64,000 nt of DNA, from NCBI GenBank assembly GCA_020091685.1, contig CM034610.1:29499673-29563672 (forward strand), read 5' to 3'. This document shows positions 51,594-61,317 of this stretch, one piece after another (the first letter of the stretch is position 1; each line of letters starts with the position of its first letter). The position numbers and the translations under genes were made by a program. The notes beneath the pieces are model-generated. The model was given only the letters and a program-made list of their open reading frames with translations, made no database searches and was not told the origin of the DNA. The stretch comes from Lutjanus erythropterus. Its lineage: Eukaryota > Chordata > Actinopteri > Lutjaniformes > Lutjanidae.

Positions 51594-54500
51594 TCTCAGA
51601 TGCAGTGCGTGAAGCAGTTACATCACCTGCCTGAGCTGGCGGCTCTGCAGTCCGACCTGCTGAGGGTGTTTCCTCTGACGTCAGAGTCCACGCGGCAGAG
51701 TATCGCGCAGATGTTACAGCAGATTCCAGCAGGTGCAGTTTTAATTGAACATACAACAACAACAACAACAAAACTATGATACAAACCTCACTGATGACAT
51801 GATGCACAGACTGACACGAAATGAGCTGTGTCATATTTAGGATACCAGAAGAAGAAGCTGCTTGAGAGAGTGGAGAGATTCATCAAGGTGTGGAACTGCC
51901 TGAGAGCCGAGGTTCGAAACAACTGTAAGCATCATTTTAACATTAATGTATAAAGGTCTTGTTGTAGAGTTTTAACAATTCACTTGTTGCACTCACTGCT
52001 CTCTGTCAAAAGAAATAATCAAATGCCTCTGACTTCTGTGAAAATATAATATTACAAAAATCTAACTTAATCAAAACTTCATCTTTAAGTTTATCTAAAA
52101 AAGAAAAGTTAATTATCTCAACTAGGTGAGGAAAATATTTTTTAGTTTACATTATAACTTCGAAGTTTGAGTTTGATTCAATAGTAAGTTGCCTTGAAAT
52201 TTTGAGTTGCTCATCCCTCAGGTCTGCAGGAGCCCAGTAGAGGGCGCTCATGATACACGCAAACAAATGTCTGAAACACAACACAGTGGGAAACTAAAAA
52301 TAATATTATTATTATAAACCACACTGACAAAAACAAACTCACACCTTGACAACTGCAGCAGTAGATTTAAGCTGAATATGTCAGATAAAGGATCAACGCA
52401 TCAGAAATCAGCCTTTTGTTTTCTCAAGATAACGACATTAAAGGACGAATCTGTAATATATTTACTGTAATAAGATTAAAGAAATATCCTAACTGTAAAT
52501 ACTCACTTCCATTCCAATGTCTATTGCCATTTCATATTAATTTGAGTTCAAATTACTGCCGAATTTTCACCGAATGAGTTAGTTTCTGTTTTTGAATCAT
52601 AAGAACTCATTAATAATCCTGTAGAAGGAGTAAATGTTTGTAACTGTTAAACTGAGCAAAATGTTAATGGAGTTTGGCAGGCAGGCGGCACAGCACTTTT
52701 TTGTATATTAAATTAGATTTCAACCTATTTAATATATCTTCTATGGCTCCAATTCACTATTCGGACTGCAGTTCTCATTTTTGGATGCACAATTGTTACG
52801 TATTTCTACAATAACAACAGCATGTTTGGCCTTATGCATTATTGCACATGAATGAATATACAGTGTTGATTAATTTTTCCTCAATCAAATCATAAAACGC
52901 CTCTGTCATTAGCGGCTTCCTTCACTGTATGACATCATTGACTTTCTCCCATGCCTCTGTATGTGTGTGCTTGTGTGTGTGTGTGTGTATATATATAGCA
53001 GCAGACTTGGGTGTGGATGTGAACTTGTGTGAGACGGAGGTGACGCCTGAGAGCTCTGGGGAGTTTCTGACTCCGTGTCGACACGGACCAGGCTCGTGTC
53101 TCCGAACTCTGGTCGACCTCCTGGTGAAGACTCACAACGGCCTGGTGAGAGAAGCCAGGAAAGTGAGCCGCCAAGAGGACAGGTCAGTCCACCAGGTCCA
53201 CAGTCAACTGTCAAGACTGGCTCTGGGTCTGAGTCATAGCTAACGATTGGTTTCATTAAGTCTAAAAAAAATGATTGAAAATTGTAAAAAAAAAAAAAAA
53301 AAAAGCTCCAAAATTCAAAGTTCAAATTGCTTCTTTTGTCCAACAGTTTAAAACTCAAAGACTCTTCATTTACTGACAAATAAGTACTGCCGTTAGAGAA
53401 CTATTTCAGTAAAAGTACCAAGTATTCTTTTGAGTATTAGTTACTTTTTAAACGTTGATGTTTAATGGATTAACAACAGCAGTATTCAGTCAAATCTTCA
53501 GTCTAAATGACTCCTCCTCTGTTCTGCTCGCGCTCACCTCTCCAAACTTTTTTGTGCTTTTTCCTTAACCAATAGACGTAAAGACTAACAATCAATTAAT
53601 TGACTAATCATCAATAATTTATAAGATACAATGTCACAGATTTTTTATTTTTTTGTCTTTTTTCTGGTTTTTGAGAGCTTTGTTTTGTTTTTTTACATGT
53701 TTGAAATATATCAATCAATCAATCAATCAATCAATCAGTCAATCAAAATAGTTGGCCATTATCTAACTGACTAATAACTGCAGCTCTATATTCCAGTCCA
53801 GATTACCTTGTAGGTGGTCGTCATAATTCTACTCTCACATCACACTTGTTTATGATCCAGCCTTGACCTTGTCAGCATCAATTCAAGGTCTTCTTACTCT
53901 TATGTTTGTTCTGGAGCTTTCGACCGTCTCTCACAGTCTTCGGCAGCAGATCGACTTTGCTTCATGGATCTTCTGGGACTTCTAAACTCAGCACCCGTTA
54001 CTCTGCACTAAATGCTGTGCACAAAACTTTTTTCTCTTAAAAACTGAATAAAAAGTTTTTACTTTGTGATCACTGAGACAGAGGATAAAATGATTGAATG
54101 CACAATTCAATCTCATAGAATCATAAATAGAGTTTAGGCAGATAATAAGCGTTCAGACTTGTGTATGTGTCAAACAAACTGCATTTTGTCTTCTCCCTTG
54201 TACCTGTAACGACATGTCAACTCCGATGCAGCCTCCTGTGTTTTTAAACTTGTGATTAATGCAGCTGATCGTGGACTAACTCCTGTTTTATTTCCCCAGT
54301 GAGTACAGTGTTCCTCTAGAGATGATATCAGAGACCCAGCTGACCCTGTGCCACCCGGACAGAGAGCTGCTGCCTCTGGTTTTAGCCCACTGCCACTACA
54401 CCCTGAAGACAGGTGGTGAGACAGACAGCAGCCACAACCTGCCAGGAATCCAAACACAGCTGGCTCGCCGCTTCCTGGCTGGAAAACCACTCATCCAAGC

Positions 54501-57500
54501 GGTAAAAAATCTAAACTCATCATACAGCAGCAGGCTACGGCAGTGTAGTAGGGCCACTGTAGGTAAGAAAAAACAATTACAGACGTGATATTTCAAGAAA
54601 AGAAAAACTCTTAAAACTTCAAAAACTGTCTATTGTACAGTTGCAGATTAGGCCTTCCACTGTGTTGATCCGACTTTGCAAAGTGAAGTGATTCACTTTC
54701 TTTTAAAAATTCTTGCAGTTTGCAGTTTCTTGCTGATTTGTGACTTTAGAATCTCAGAGAATTTTCAAGTTCTTCTTTTCTCGTAAATTTATGACTTTAC
54801 TCTCAGAGTACGTTTGAAGTTTTTTTGTCATAAATATCTGCTTTTTTCTTCTTCTTTTTCTTGTAAATTTGCCTCTTTAATTATAGAAAGTGTCCAAGTT
54901 TTTTTTTTCTCATAAATTCATGACTTTAATCTTTGAGAGTTTAGGTTTTTTCATGTAATTTGTGAGTTTTTTTCTTGTAAAGTTGCAACTTAAATCTCAA
55001 AGAACAAGAGTTTTTTTCTCAGGACTTAAAGATTTTAATCCCAAAGAATGTTCAAGGTTTTTTCTTGTAAATTTGTGAGTTTAATCTCAGAAATTTAGAT
55101 TTTTTTTAACCTACAATGGCCCAAATATGCTGCTGTAGCCTACAGACATCAGGGGACGCCTCACTCTCTGCTAACCAGCCTTGTTGTCCTCTTTGATCTC
55201 AATCAGGACACGTCGAGGTACCTGAACAGACACCTGCAGGATTTCTCCGTTGTTCTAGCCGAGGTCAGAGGAAAGATCCGTCAGGTGAGACCATTTCACT
55301 TACTCATGACCTTTAGTATTTAACGGTACCAAAGTCCTCATCTGGAACTGACTAATGCCAGCCCAGGAATGTTCACAGTAGTTTCCTCTGTAGGATTTTG
55401 TGAGGCCACTTTGTTAGAGGTCAAATTCCTTCCCTCACACTCATCTCGCCGGCTCGCTGACAGTTTCTGTGTCTGTGCCGCAGGAGCCACTCAAAGGTTC
55501 GGTGAGCGGCGCCATGAGAATGGTGCTGCGTTCATACACAGATGTTTGCGACGCCGTGTTTGTGGTGGAGATCGGCCTTCGTTTTCTTGGAAAGACGGGC
55601 GGAGATCCCCGGGGTCAACTTTTGACCTACCTCACTGATTCACTGCAGATGGACCAGCAGATTTCCAGCTCTGTAGCCAAGGTAGAAGCCTCCAAACCCA
55701 CAACGATTTCCATTACAGCGCTGCTATGCAAAGAATGTGATTATGTTGATCTGTTGTACTGTTACAACACCCCTTTCTATAAACCCCCCATTAAAGGAAT
55801 AGTTCGGGGTTGTATGAGGTTCTTCTCCACAGTCAGTCTATTACTAAAATAAAAAATATATGTAAAATATGAAAATCTCTTAGCAGACCATCAAAATCTG
55901 CATAAATGATTGAACAAGTTGAATTATTGTTGTGGAGTATTGCAGTGCAGATTCTTATATTCCCTCTTCATCTGTATTACCATGCAGAGATAATGTAACA
56001 CTGACGATGCAGACTGTGTGATGTTTACTGTGATAGATTACACAAGTTAAGCAAGTTTTGCAGGTTTTCCACTCAGAAAAGAGTGGAAACCAATGACTGC
56101 AGTAGACGAAATACACAGATAACACTTGTGTAGGCCACGAAATTCAAGAAGGTCATCTTTAATGTGAAATATTCATGACAAACTTCCCCAAAAAAATGGA
56201 ATGCTTTTATGAAACATAAACCCTGTCTATTTCATTTTCACTTTAGAGTCTTGGAGAGAGCAAACTGGAACACAGCATATTCACCTGGCAGCTCCTGACA
56301 TGTTGGAAATCTGAACTAATGCTCAACAGGAAGCAAGTAAGTATTTTTTTTAACTTGATATTTATTTGTTGTCATCAACAACAATACAGTATATACATTT
56401 TCTTCATTCTTTTCCCCTTTTCAGCTGCATATAATGTTTTTGCATACAATATTCAAATATTAAATAAACAGAAAAAAATAGAAAGCATAAAATCATGAAT
56501 GTCCAGGAATTTACTGAGTGTGGCAAAAAAAAATTACAGTTACAACACAGAATAGGCACTCCCCTTTAAAAACAATTAAAATGCCCTTATTTTATTCCTT
56601 CAAACAATCTTTGACATGTTTTGGCATAAAGCCTTCATCAAAATCCGTCTTATCTTTCTGACTTCCTGACAAAGGTTTGATGCCGAAAAGCATCAGTGAT
56701 TGTTTTAATGTCTAAACTTTAAAACACAAAGTCCGTGAAAGAAACTGAAGAAGATGGTGACCACATAATTTGTTTTTGACTCATTAGTTTCTTTTTCTTG
56801 CTGGCTGCTGGTGACTGACCCCAAACACCACAGAGAGTTAAATTTTCTGGGCTGTAATCCTTTGAAAGTGTGCCGTCTGACACGGCGGGCGCCCAGAGTT
56901 TGACCCCAATAAAAGCTGAATTTGAGGAATAGCACCGCGGCTTCTGCTTCAAAGCACTTTGAAACTTTGATGACATTTAATTGTTGATCGTGTTTCAGGA
57001 CCCGTTTCAGAGGCTCCCCCCGGAGTTCCAGCAGAAGCTGTCGGAGGTGGAGAGGAAAGGGCTGAAGGTTTTCCTCGCCGTCACGGACGTCGACGCTTTC
57101 TGTTTGGAGCTGCATGAGATTCTGCTGCTGAAGACGAACAACGCCGTGCCTGACGAGGGTTACAAAGCACACTGGGAGTAAGCACAAACCATTTGTACAG
57201 TATCACCCCCCTCTGTCCTGAAAACACAAACTGATTTACCATCTGTGAGTTCAGCTTTTGCAGGAGGTAAAGCACCAAATGGTAAAACATTTGCATTATT
57301 GACATTTAGACTAGGTTGCACCAACAAGGAATTATTCAATCTAAGATTAGTTCTAATCAGAGTTTAGTAAAACTTTATCTAAAATGAGTTAAACCAAATT
57401 TAAAATTCAGCAGCTCTGTTGAACAATTTAAAAATTAATTTCAGTTTAATAAAGCCAAGTTTATTTTTTAATCAATATGGAGATGCTTGTTTACCCAAAT

Positions 57501-58800
57501 TAAAATACATTAAAAAAAGATGAATAAATCTGAGTGCTGTTGGACCTATTAAGTATAAAAGAGATCGGAAAACCGTTTTAAATGCTCTGTATTTCTTAAC
57601 AAAATGTTGCATTATTTGTTTGCTAGCTACCTAAAAAGAAGAAAAAAGAATTAGTATTGTTTGCTAGCTAGCTTAAAGTAGGGAAAAATAAAGTAATAAT
57701 GTTGGTTAGTTAGCAAGTAGGTAGGAAATAATAGCATTGTTTGCTAGCTAGTTTAAAGGTAGGGGGAAAAGGAAGTAGTATTGATTGCTAGTTAGCTAAA
57801 AAGTGGGGGAGGGGGAGTATTGTTTGCTAGCTAGTTAAAATGTATTTAAAAAACTTTGTATTGTTTTCTAGCTAGATAAAAAGTTAAGTTACATTGTTTG
57901 CTAGCTATCTAAAAAGAGAAAAGATCATATTGTTTGCTAGTTAGCTAAACAATTGTTTAGCATAGTGAGCTAACTCACGGTGGCTCAGCAGAGAATTATT
58001 TTGCGCAGCTATTTTTAAAGTTAAAGCTCCTCAAGTCTAAGTTTAAAGTTAATAATAGATCACATTTTAAATTGAGTTTAACGTTTGGTGCAACAGAAAT
58101 TTAATCTCAATTTAGAGTAAAAACTAAACTGGGGGTTTACAGAGATGTTTAAATGTAACTTTTTTTTAATTTTAAGTTGGGTAAGCTCGGTGCAGCATAA
58201 CTTTATACTAAACCATGATTTAATCAGGCTTAAAAATGAATACTTGTTTGTGCAACCCAGTCTTATTCCTCAGTTTACCCAAGAGGTGTTTTTAGGTATA
58301 ACAATTTATTCTTAGCTCATGAATGTAAGAAGTGTGCCTATTGTCAGTTCAAAGATTACCACCCTGGTCTAAAGGAATCCATTGATCCCAGACAGCTTTA
58401 ATCAGGGTTAAGTGTGGAGGTCTCACCCAGGACTCTCCCCTGGGATTTGGAGCCTATTGACATCCAGGACCAGAGCGTGACCCCTCCAGGCGGCCATCTG
58501 TCAGGGGAAAGGAGCTTAAGTTGTTTCCCCTCAGCCGCAGGTCTCTTCTATTGAGGCAGCAGCTGGGCAGGGAGGTCAGTGGGAATGCCTGTGGTGAAAA
58601 CAATGGATGCAGTGCTAACAGTTGTCTTCTCTGTGCCCTCCCTCCCTGCTGTCTCCTCCAGCATCAGGTCCACCTTGGAGAGCCACATGGACCAGAAAGA
58701 CCTGAAACCTCTGCTGGGGCTCGAGTCTCTGCCGGAGGACATCACCCTCGGACAAGGGGTGGACGTGTGGAGGGCAGCTGTGGAGTTTAAAAGGAGATAA
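29851..58800 (+). CDS. rnf213: RNF213 (mysterin) E3 ubiquitin ligase, intact 50-exon portion
   Basis: RNF213 is a giant cytosolic AAA+ ATPase and ubiquitin ligase acting on lipid droplets and intracellular pathogens; human variants cause moyamoya disease. From 29851, fifty exons with GT-AG ends (one GC-AG) join in phase into 4,185 codons plus TAA, matching roughly residue 1,100 to the end of the 5,207-residue human protein. Early exons: 29851-30018, 30126-30275, 30386-31017, 32117-32276, 32381-32598, 32687-32830, 32914-33066, 33587-34886, 35007-35191, 35286-35438. They encode the linker ([14 protein letters not shown] and [16 protein letters not shown] are near-identical to human) and the first AAA modules. 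The AAA2 Walker A (PAVGKSL) spans the 34886/35007 junction. The first in-frame ATG inside the chain is at 30197. The true initiator should lie upstream in the disrupted region. Paralog identity (a or b) is not decidable. Confidence 0.95.
31166..31919. mobile_element. rnf213: TTAA-flanked MITE (family B, copy 2) in an rnf213 intron
   Basis: The left end reads TTTTAAGGGGATTGTTCAGATT. The right end reads AATCTGAACTATCCCTTTAA, an imperfect inverse complement. Internal blocks match the 7878-8972 copy: gcagcaggagtaccagtgcaggaagc near 31256 and actccattggcaaaaa near 31431. The block near 31795-31855 is a third, inverted occurrence (ctgcaccagcactcctgctgcttctc), so the interior is itself palindromic. 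It lies between the exons ending at 31017 and starting at 32117. A further short fragment of similar type is at 55795-55850. Confidence 0.7.
35584..39390 (+). CDS. rnf213: RNF213 giant exon: AAA3-AAA4 motor core (part of rnf213)
   Basis: A single 3,807-base exon (1,269 codons) encodes the catalytic AAA+ units. AAA3: Walker A GETGCGKT at 36502-36525, Walker B ILFFDEAN at about 36691-36714. AAA4: Walker A GKPGSSKS at 37519-37542, Walker B VVVLDEIG at about 37732-37752, followed by the conserved [12 protein letters not shown]. All catalytic lysines and acidic residues are present, so both sites should bind and hydrolyse ATP. Sensor-like text [16 protein letters not shown] follows. Near the end, at about 38890-39190, lies a long acidic stretch (EDSASQ...EEEEV) before the conserved [13 protein letters not shown]. 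At this point the human protein has only a short linker. Confidence 0.96.
39487..44400 (+). CDS. rnf213: RNF213 post-AAA hinge and E3-module exons (part of rnf213)
   Basis: Exons 39487-39623, 39722-39820, 39936-40048, 40158-40271, 40387-40433, 40548-40704, 40932-41067, 41530-41721, 41809-41942, 42064-42239, 42324-42527, 43706-43893, 43977-44097, 44300-44400. They begin with ITTFSSLLT and [10 protein letters not shown] and include the signature [11 protein letters not shown], which matches the human hinge closely. The rest is all-helical, as known for the E3 back. The acidic linker that sits between these elements in human RNF213 is reduced here to a short exon ([15 protein letters not shown]), while an acidic insert appears earlier, in the giant exon. 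Confidence 0.92.
42528..43705 (+). other. rnf213: rnf213 intron without recognised content
   Basis: About 1.2 kb of AT-rich sequence between exons. The phrase tggtgaaatcag recurs at 43143 and 43432 with a similar neighbourhood (aatggtgaaatcagttggaacagtg / agtggtgaaatcagtgtaaacag), hinting at an old internal duplication. Nothing coding. Confidence 0.5.
44571..44750 (+). CDS. rnf213: RNF213 RING finger exon (part of rnf213)
   Basis: One 180-base exon encodes a complete C3HC4 RING: C-S-V-C, then [14 protein letters not shown] with the Cys-His-Cys-Cys ligands, and CPKC. It ends in [14 protein letters not shown]. All eight zinc ligands are present. RNF213 can ubiquitinate without its RING through the RZ finger, so an intact RING does not by itself show which activity dominates. 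The exon starts after the weak acceptor ctgtaaag. Confidence 0.96.
44906..49141 (+). CDS. rnf213: RNF213 region between RING and RZ finger (part of rnf213)
   Basis: Exons 44906-45051, 45144-45243, 46076-46187, 46353-46557, 46696-46883, 47109-47231, 48045-48146, 48234-48476, 49057-49141. They are helical with conserved anchors [47 protein letters not shown] and FLPTMPDD. The intron after 46557 has a GC donor (gaag followed by gcatgc). Reading GAA G joined to GC AGA restores the frame and the conserved YLQQVK start, so this is a GC-AG intron and not a missing splice site. The intron holds no alternative GT that keeps frame nearby. Confidence 0.9.
48692..48716. repeat. (CA)n microsatellite
   Basis: About 12 CA repeats (ttcacacacacacacacacac), in an rnf213 intron between the exons ending 48476 and starting 49057. 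Confidence 0.9.
49234..49705 (+). CDS. rnf213: RNF213 RZ-type zinc finger exons (part of rnf213)
   Basis: Three small exons (49234-49268, 49365-49468, 49555-49705) encode the RZ finger shared with ZNFX1: [31 protein letters not shown], then NHSPVVGF and [11 protein letters not shown]. The C-x3-H of CANGH, the following Cys and the CPDC pair supply the zinc and catalytic-type Cys/His ligands. In mammals this finger, rather than the RING, drives ubiquitylation of bacterial lipopolysaccharide and is needed for antiviral action. All expected Cys and His positions appear intact, which argues that the ligase is still under selection despite the damaged 5' end. Confidence 0.93.
49791..58800 (+). CDS. 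rnf213: RNF213 C-terminal domain exons and stop (part of rnf213)
   Basis: Exons 49791-49956, 50534-50628, 50802-51050, 51600-51732, 51841-51924, 52999-53182, 54300-54501, 55207-55284, 55484-55681, 56247-56336, 56999-57177 and 58662-58800. Conserved landmarks include [10 protein letters not shown] (human FLQGKPRL), [19 protein letters not shown] and [12 protein letters not shown]. The protein ends [11 protein letters not shown] then TAA at 58798-58800, in register with the human C-terminus VWKTAAVLKWNREMR. Two of these exons (51600 and 52999) are preceded by UG-repeat tracts directly at the 3' splice site. Confidence 0.93.
51546..51592 (+). repeat. rnf213: (GT)n tract abutting an rnf213 3' splice site
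   Basis: More than 20 GT units, briefly interrupted, end only a few bases before ttgtctcag, the acceptor of the exon at 51600. In RNA this is a UG repeat at the position where a polypyrimidine tract normally sits. Confidence 0.9.
52967..52998 (+). repeat. rnf213: (GT)n(TA)n tract forming an rnf213 3' splice site
   Basis: The run gtgtgtgcttgtgtgtgtgtgt continues into tatatatag, whose terminal AG is the acceptor of the exon starting at 52999. No ordinary pyrimidine tract is present. The preceding intron (51925-52998) is 1.1 kb and otherwise shows no recognised feature. Confidence 0.85.
53708..53746. repeat. (ATCA)n tetranucleotide repeat
   Basis: About nine tandem atca units with one interruption (gtca), in the rnf213 intron 53183-54299. 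Confidence 0.9.
54700..55110. repeat. rnf213: Diverged tandem repeat in an rnf213 intron
   Basis: A roughly 45-60 base unit built on tttttctcgtaaatttatgactttaatctcagagaatgttcaag recurs about eight times with length variation in its T run. It fills most of the intron between exons 54501 and 55207. Non-coding. Confidence 0.75.
57590..57975. repeat. rnf213: Diverged tandem repeat (TTGTTTGCTAGCTAG unit) in the last rnf213 intron
   Basis: Seven copies of a 50-65 base unit start with attgtttgctagctagctt or a close variant and continue with aaaaagtaggg. Each unit contains the palindrome gctagc. It lies in the 1.5-kb last intron (57178-58661). The rest of that intron is AT-rich. Confidence 0.8.
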
Positions 58801-58892
58801 ATGATTCCTACAGACAGATGAATTATTCCAGATCTGTTTTTGTGTTGAAATTGAAAGAAATTAGTGGAATTTGACTCTTGTTGTTATTGATA

Positions 58893-59882
58893 CAGTGGTG
58901 GACAAAGTACTCAACCCCAGTACTTGAGTCAAAGTATAGATACTCCTGGTCAAATATTACTCAACTACAAGTGGAAGTTCCTCAGTCAAAATTTTACTTG
59001 AGTTAAAATACTAGAGTACTTGGTTTTAAAAATACTTAAGTATTCAAAAGTACATGTTTTTAAACATACTTAAGCATTCAAAAGTACAAATTACAAAGTA
59101 CATTTTCTAATATCAGTACATGCTGTATTGTTTTCATGATGCATTTACAGAAGCTTGTAACTCTCTGAAACCATCTAATGATGCACTGATGCTTGTAGAA
59201 CCACTCTGCTACACAAAGTCTATAGAAACACCTATAAAAACTTCAGCATAGAAATACAATCAAAAACTAAAAGGACAGCTGTTGTCATTTTCTGATGTAA
59301 CTGTATTAAAATCACTGCATAACATTAGATTGAAGTTAACTGTAAGGAGTTCTCCAAGTTAAATAACTGAGATTTCTTTCTGTCTTCAGAGGCAGTATAT
59401 ACATGAATTATGCTGTATTTTTCACCCTAAAAGCTACCTGGAATAATGAATAATTCTAATACCATCTTGAGATTTAATTTTGTCTTTCTCCTGCCGTCAC
59501 CATTGCCGCTTTTTGTTTGAATGACAGAGGGAGAGTTTGCTTGTGCTTGTTAGTGCGCCTGGACGTATTTCTGCTTTTACATCAGTCCCATTTGAGAGGA
59601 GCTACTGTGATTGGTTTGTTTCTGTGAGGAACACAGCATGTGACCAGTTGCATTTTAGAAAAGAAAAAACAGCAACAGCTGACTTCAAAGCTTAGTCAAA
59701 AAGTAACAACAACCTTCCTAGACATGTAGTGGAGTCAAAAGTACAATATTTGTCTTTGAAATGTAGTGGAGTGAAAGTCAGAAGTTTCCAAAAAAAGAAA
59801 TACTCAAGTAAAGTACAGATACTCAAAAAATGTACTTAAGTACAGTACTCAAGTGAATGTACTTTGTTACTGTCCACCACTG
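58893..59882. mobile_element. Non-autonomous hAT transposon with intact 8-bp target duplication
   Basis: The ends are CAGTGGTGGACAAAGTAC and GTACTTTGTTACTGTCCACCACTG. The outer 12 bases (CAGTGGTGGACA) are perfect inverted repeats. The direct repeat TATTGATA flanks it exactly at 58885-58892 and 59883-59890, the 8-bp duplication that hAT transposases make. At 990 bp with no substantial reading frame it is non-autonomous. Both ends are rich in acttgagtac-type words. It lies 92 bases after the rnf213 stop codon and before the likely polyadenylation signals, so it probably sits in the 3' UTR. Confidence 0.92.
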
Positions 59883-60031
59883 TATTGATATATTGCTAAT
59901 GGGATATGAGGATTATGGTTGATTAATTCATTCCATTTGATAAGACAAGCCCTGATTAAATGTGCCTTTCTGTGATGTAAATATTGCCAGTGTTTAAATA
60001 TAGAGATGTTTTATTTGTTAAATGTTCAAAT

Positions 60032-60060
60032 ATAAAATAAAAACATTTAGTGAAATAAAT
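60032..60060 (+). terminator. rnf213: Candidate rnf213 polyadenylation signals
   Basis: Two AATAAA hexamers occur close together (aaaataaaaacattt and gaaataaatacattt) about 1.25 kb after the stop codon, downstream of the hAT insertion. If used, the 3' UTR includes the transposon. Confidence 0.45.
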
Positions 60061-60179
60061 ACATTTGAAACAAGCCTAATTTTATTCATTGTGTTATTTT
60101 AAACTGTTAATTAAATATCAAGGAACAATTAATAAATTAACTATGAATGTATGGAAGCCCATGTGATGAAAATAAAAAA

Positions 60180-60720
60180 GATTCTGTGAATCATAATGAG
60201 AAACTTTCTTGAAATAACAAGTTATTATCTTGAAATAATGATATCTCAAAATATTTATGTCACAAAAATTACAAACTTTATTCAAATAATGAGAAACTCA
60301 AAATAATGAGTTCGCATCTCAAAATATTGAGTCAGTATCTCAAAATTATGAGAAAATAAAAATAACAAGTTGTGGCAAAATATTTAGTATGTCAATAATG
60401 AGAAGCTTTTTGAAAATAATGAGTTAGTATCAAAATACTGGCTTATATCTCAAAATAATGACTTGGTCTGCCAAAATAATTAGAAGCTTTATAGAAATAA
60501 TGAGTTACTGGCTTAAAATAGTGGTTCATATCTCAAAATAGTGAGAATATGAGATAATGAGAAACCTTCTCAGAGTAATGAGTTATCTCAAATTAATGAT
60601 TTATTATCAGAAAAATATTGAGTCAATACCTCAAAATAATGAGGAACTTTCTCAAATGAGTTAGTATTTCAAAATAATGAGAACATTTCTTGAAATAACG
60701 AGTCAATATATGATATTAGT
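60180..60720. repeat. Diverged tandem AT-rich repeat (AAAATAATGAG unit)
   Basis: A roughly 20-40 base unit (aaaataatgagaaactttct / caaaataatgagttagtatct) recurs about 20 times with substitutions. This decayed satellite occupies the intergenic space between rnf213 and cep131. Nothing coding. Confidence 0.8.
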
Positions 60721-60999
60721 ATATGAGTATACGATGATAATCTCTTCAGTGCCTTGTAAAGTTTGAGCATTCACTTTTCTTGCATCTGGTGGACAAAAAA
60801 GTTCATTTTAGACCCTGATAAGAAGGTATTGACAAATTATTTTGATAAAGTTTCTCATTATACTGACTTACAAGGATCTTTTTTTTTCAAAACACTGGCA
60901 GAAATGGGCTTCTGCTTGAACTGAAACCTTACTTTCTGTGGAAGTATTCACCAAAAACACAGATAACTTGGAAAAATGTCACTTTGCCATGATCACGCC

Positions 61000-61317
61000 T
61001 CCCTTTGCACAGTCAACCAAACCGTTGCTTGAGCCCCTCCCCTTTGATTCGATACAGCAGAGAGACAGCTCCGTTCAGCCTATCAGATGCGCGCATACAG
61101 AGACAATGTTCTGTCTTCACCAATCAGAGACGCGGAGAGGCGGAGATTGTCTGTGTTGTTACCACAGCGATGGTGTTACGCGTTATTTGGCTCCCCGTAT
61201 TTGTCCACTGAGCAGACGGAGTACTTTCTCTGGGTATCAGGGGGATTGTCTTGGGAATTAAAACAACAGTGAAAGCGAACTGGAGCTTATCAGCAATGGT
61301 GCCATCCCGCTTTTGAA
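61000..61317 (+). promoter_or_regulatory. cep131: cep131 promoter and non-coding first exon
   Basis: CpG content rises here. CCAAT-type motifs occur (ccaatcagagacg near 61119). A candidate RFX X-box, GTTACC-AC-AGCGAT at 61158-61171, matches RYYNYY-N2-RRNRAC at 11 of 12 positions. The exon ends with gaa|gtaagt at 61317. A minimal upstream frame (ATG at 61296, TGA at 61314-61316) closes one base before the donor, so translation of the main protein must begin in the next exon. Confidence 0.55.

Noticed and set aside
51427..51834. 135-codon minus-strand frame over the (GT)n tract
   Set aside because: Contains a Thr-His repeat from the microsatellite and overlaps a real rnf213 exon on the other strand.
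60180..60720. Regularly spaced repeats resembling a CRISPR array
   Set aside because: Units are diverged, AT-rich and directly tandem without unique spacers, in a vertebrate genome.
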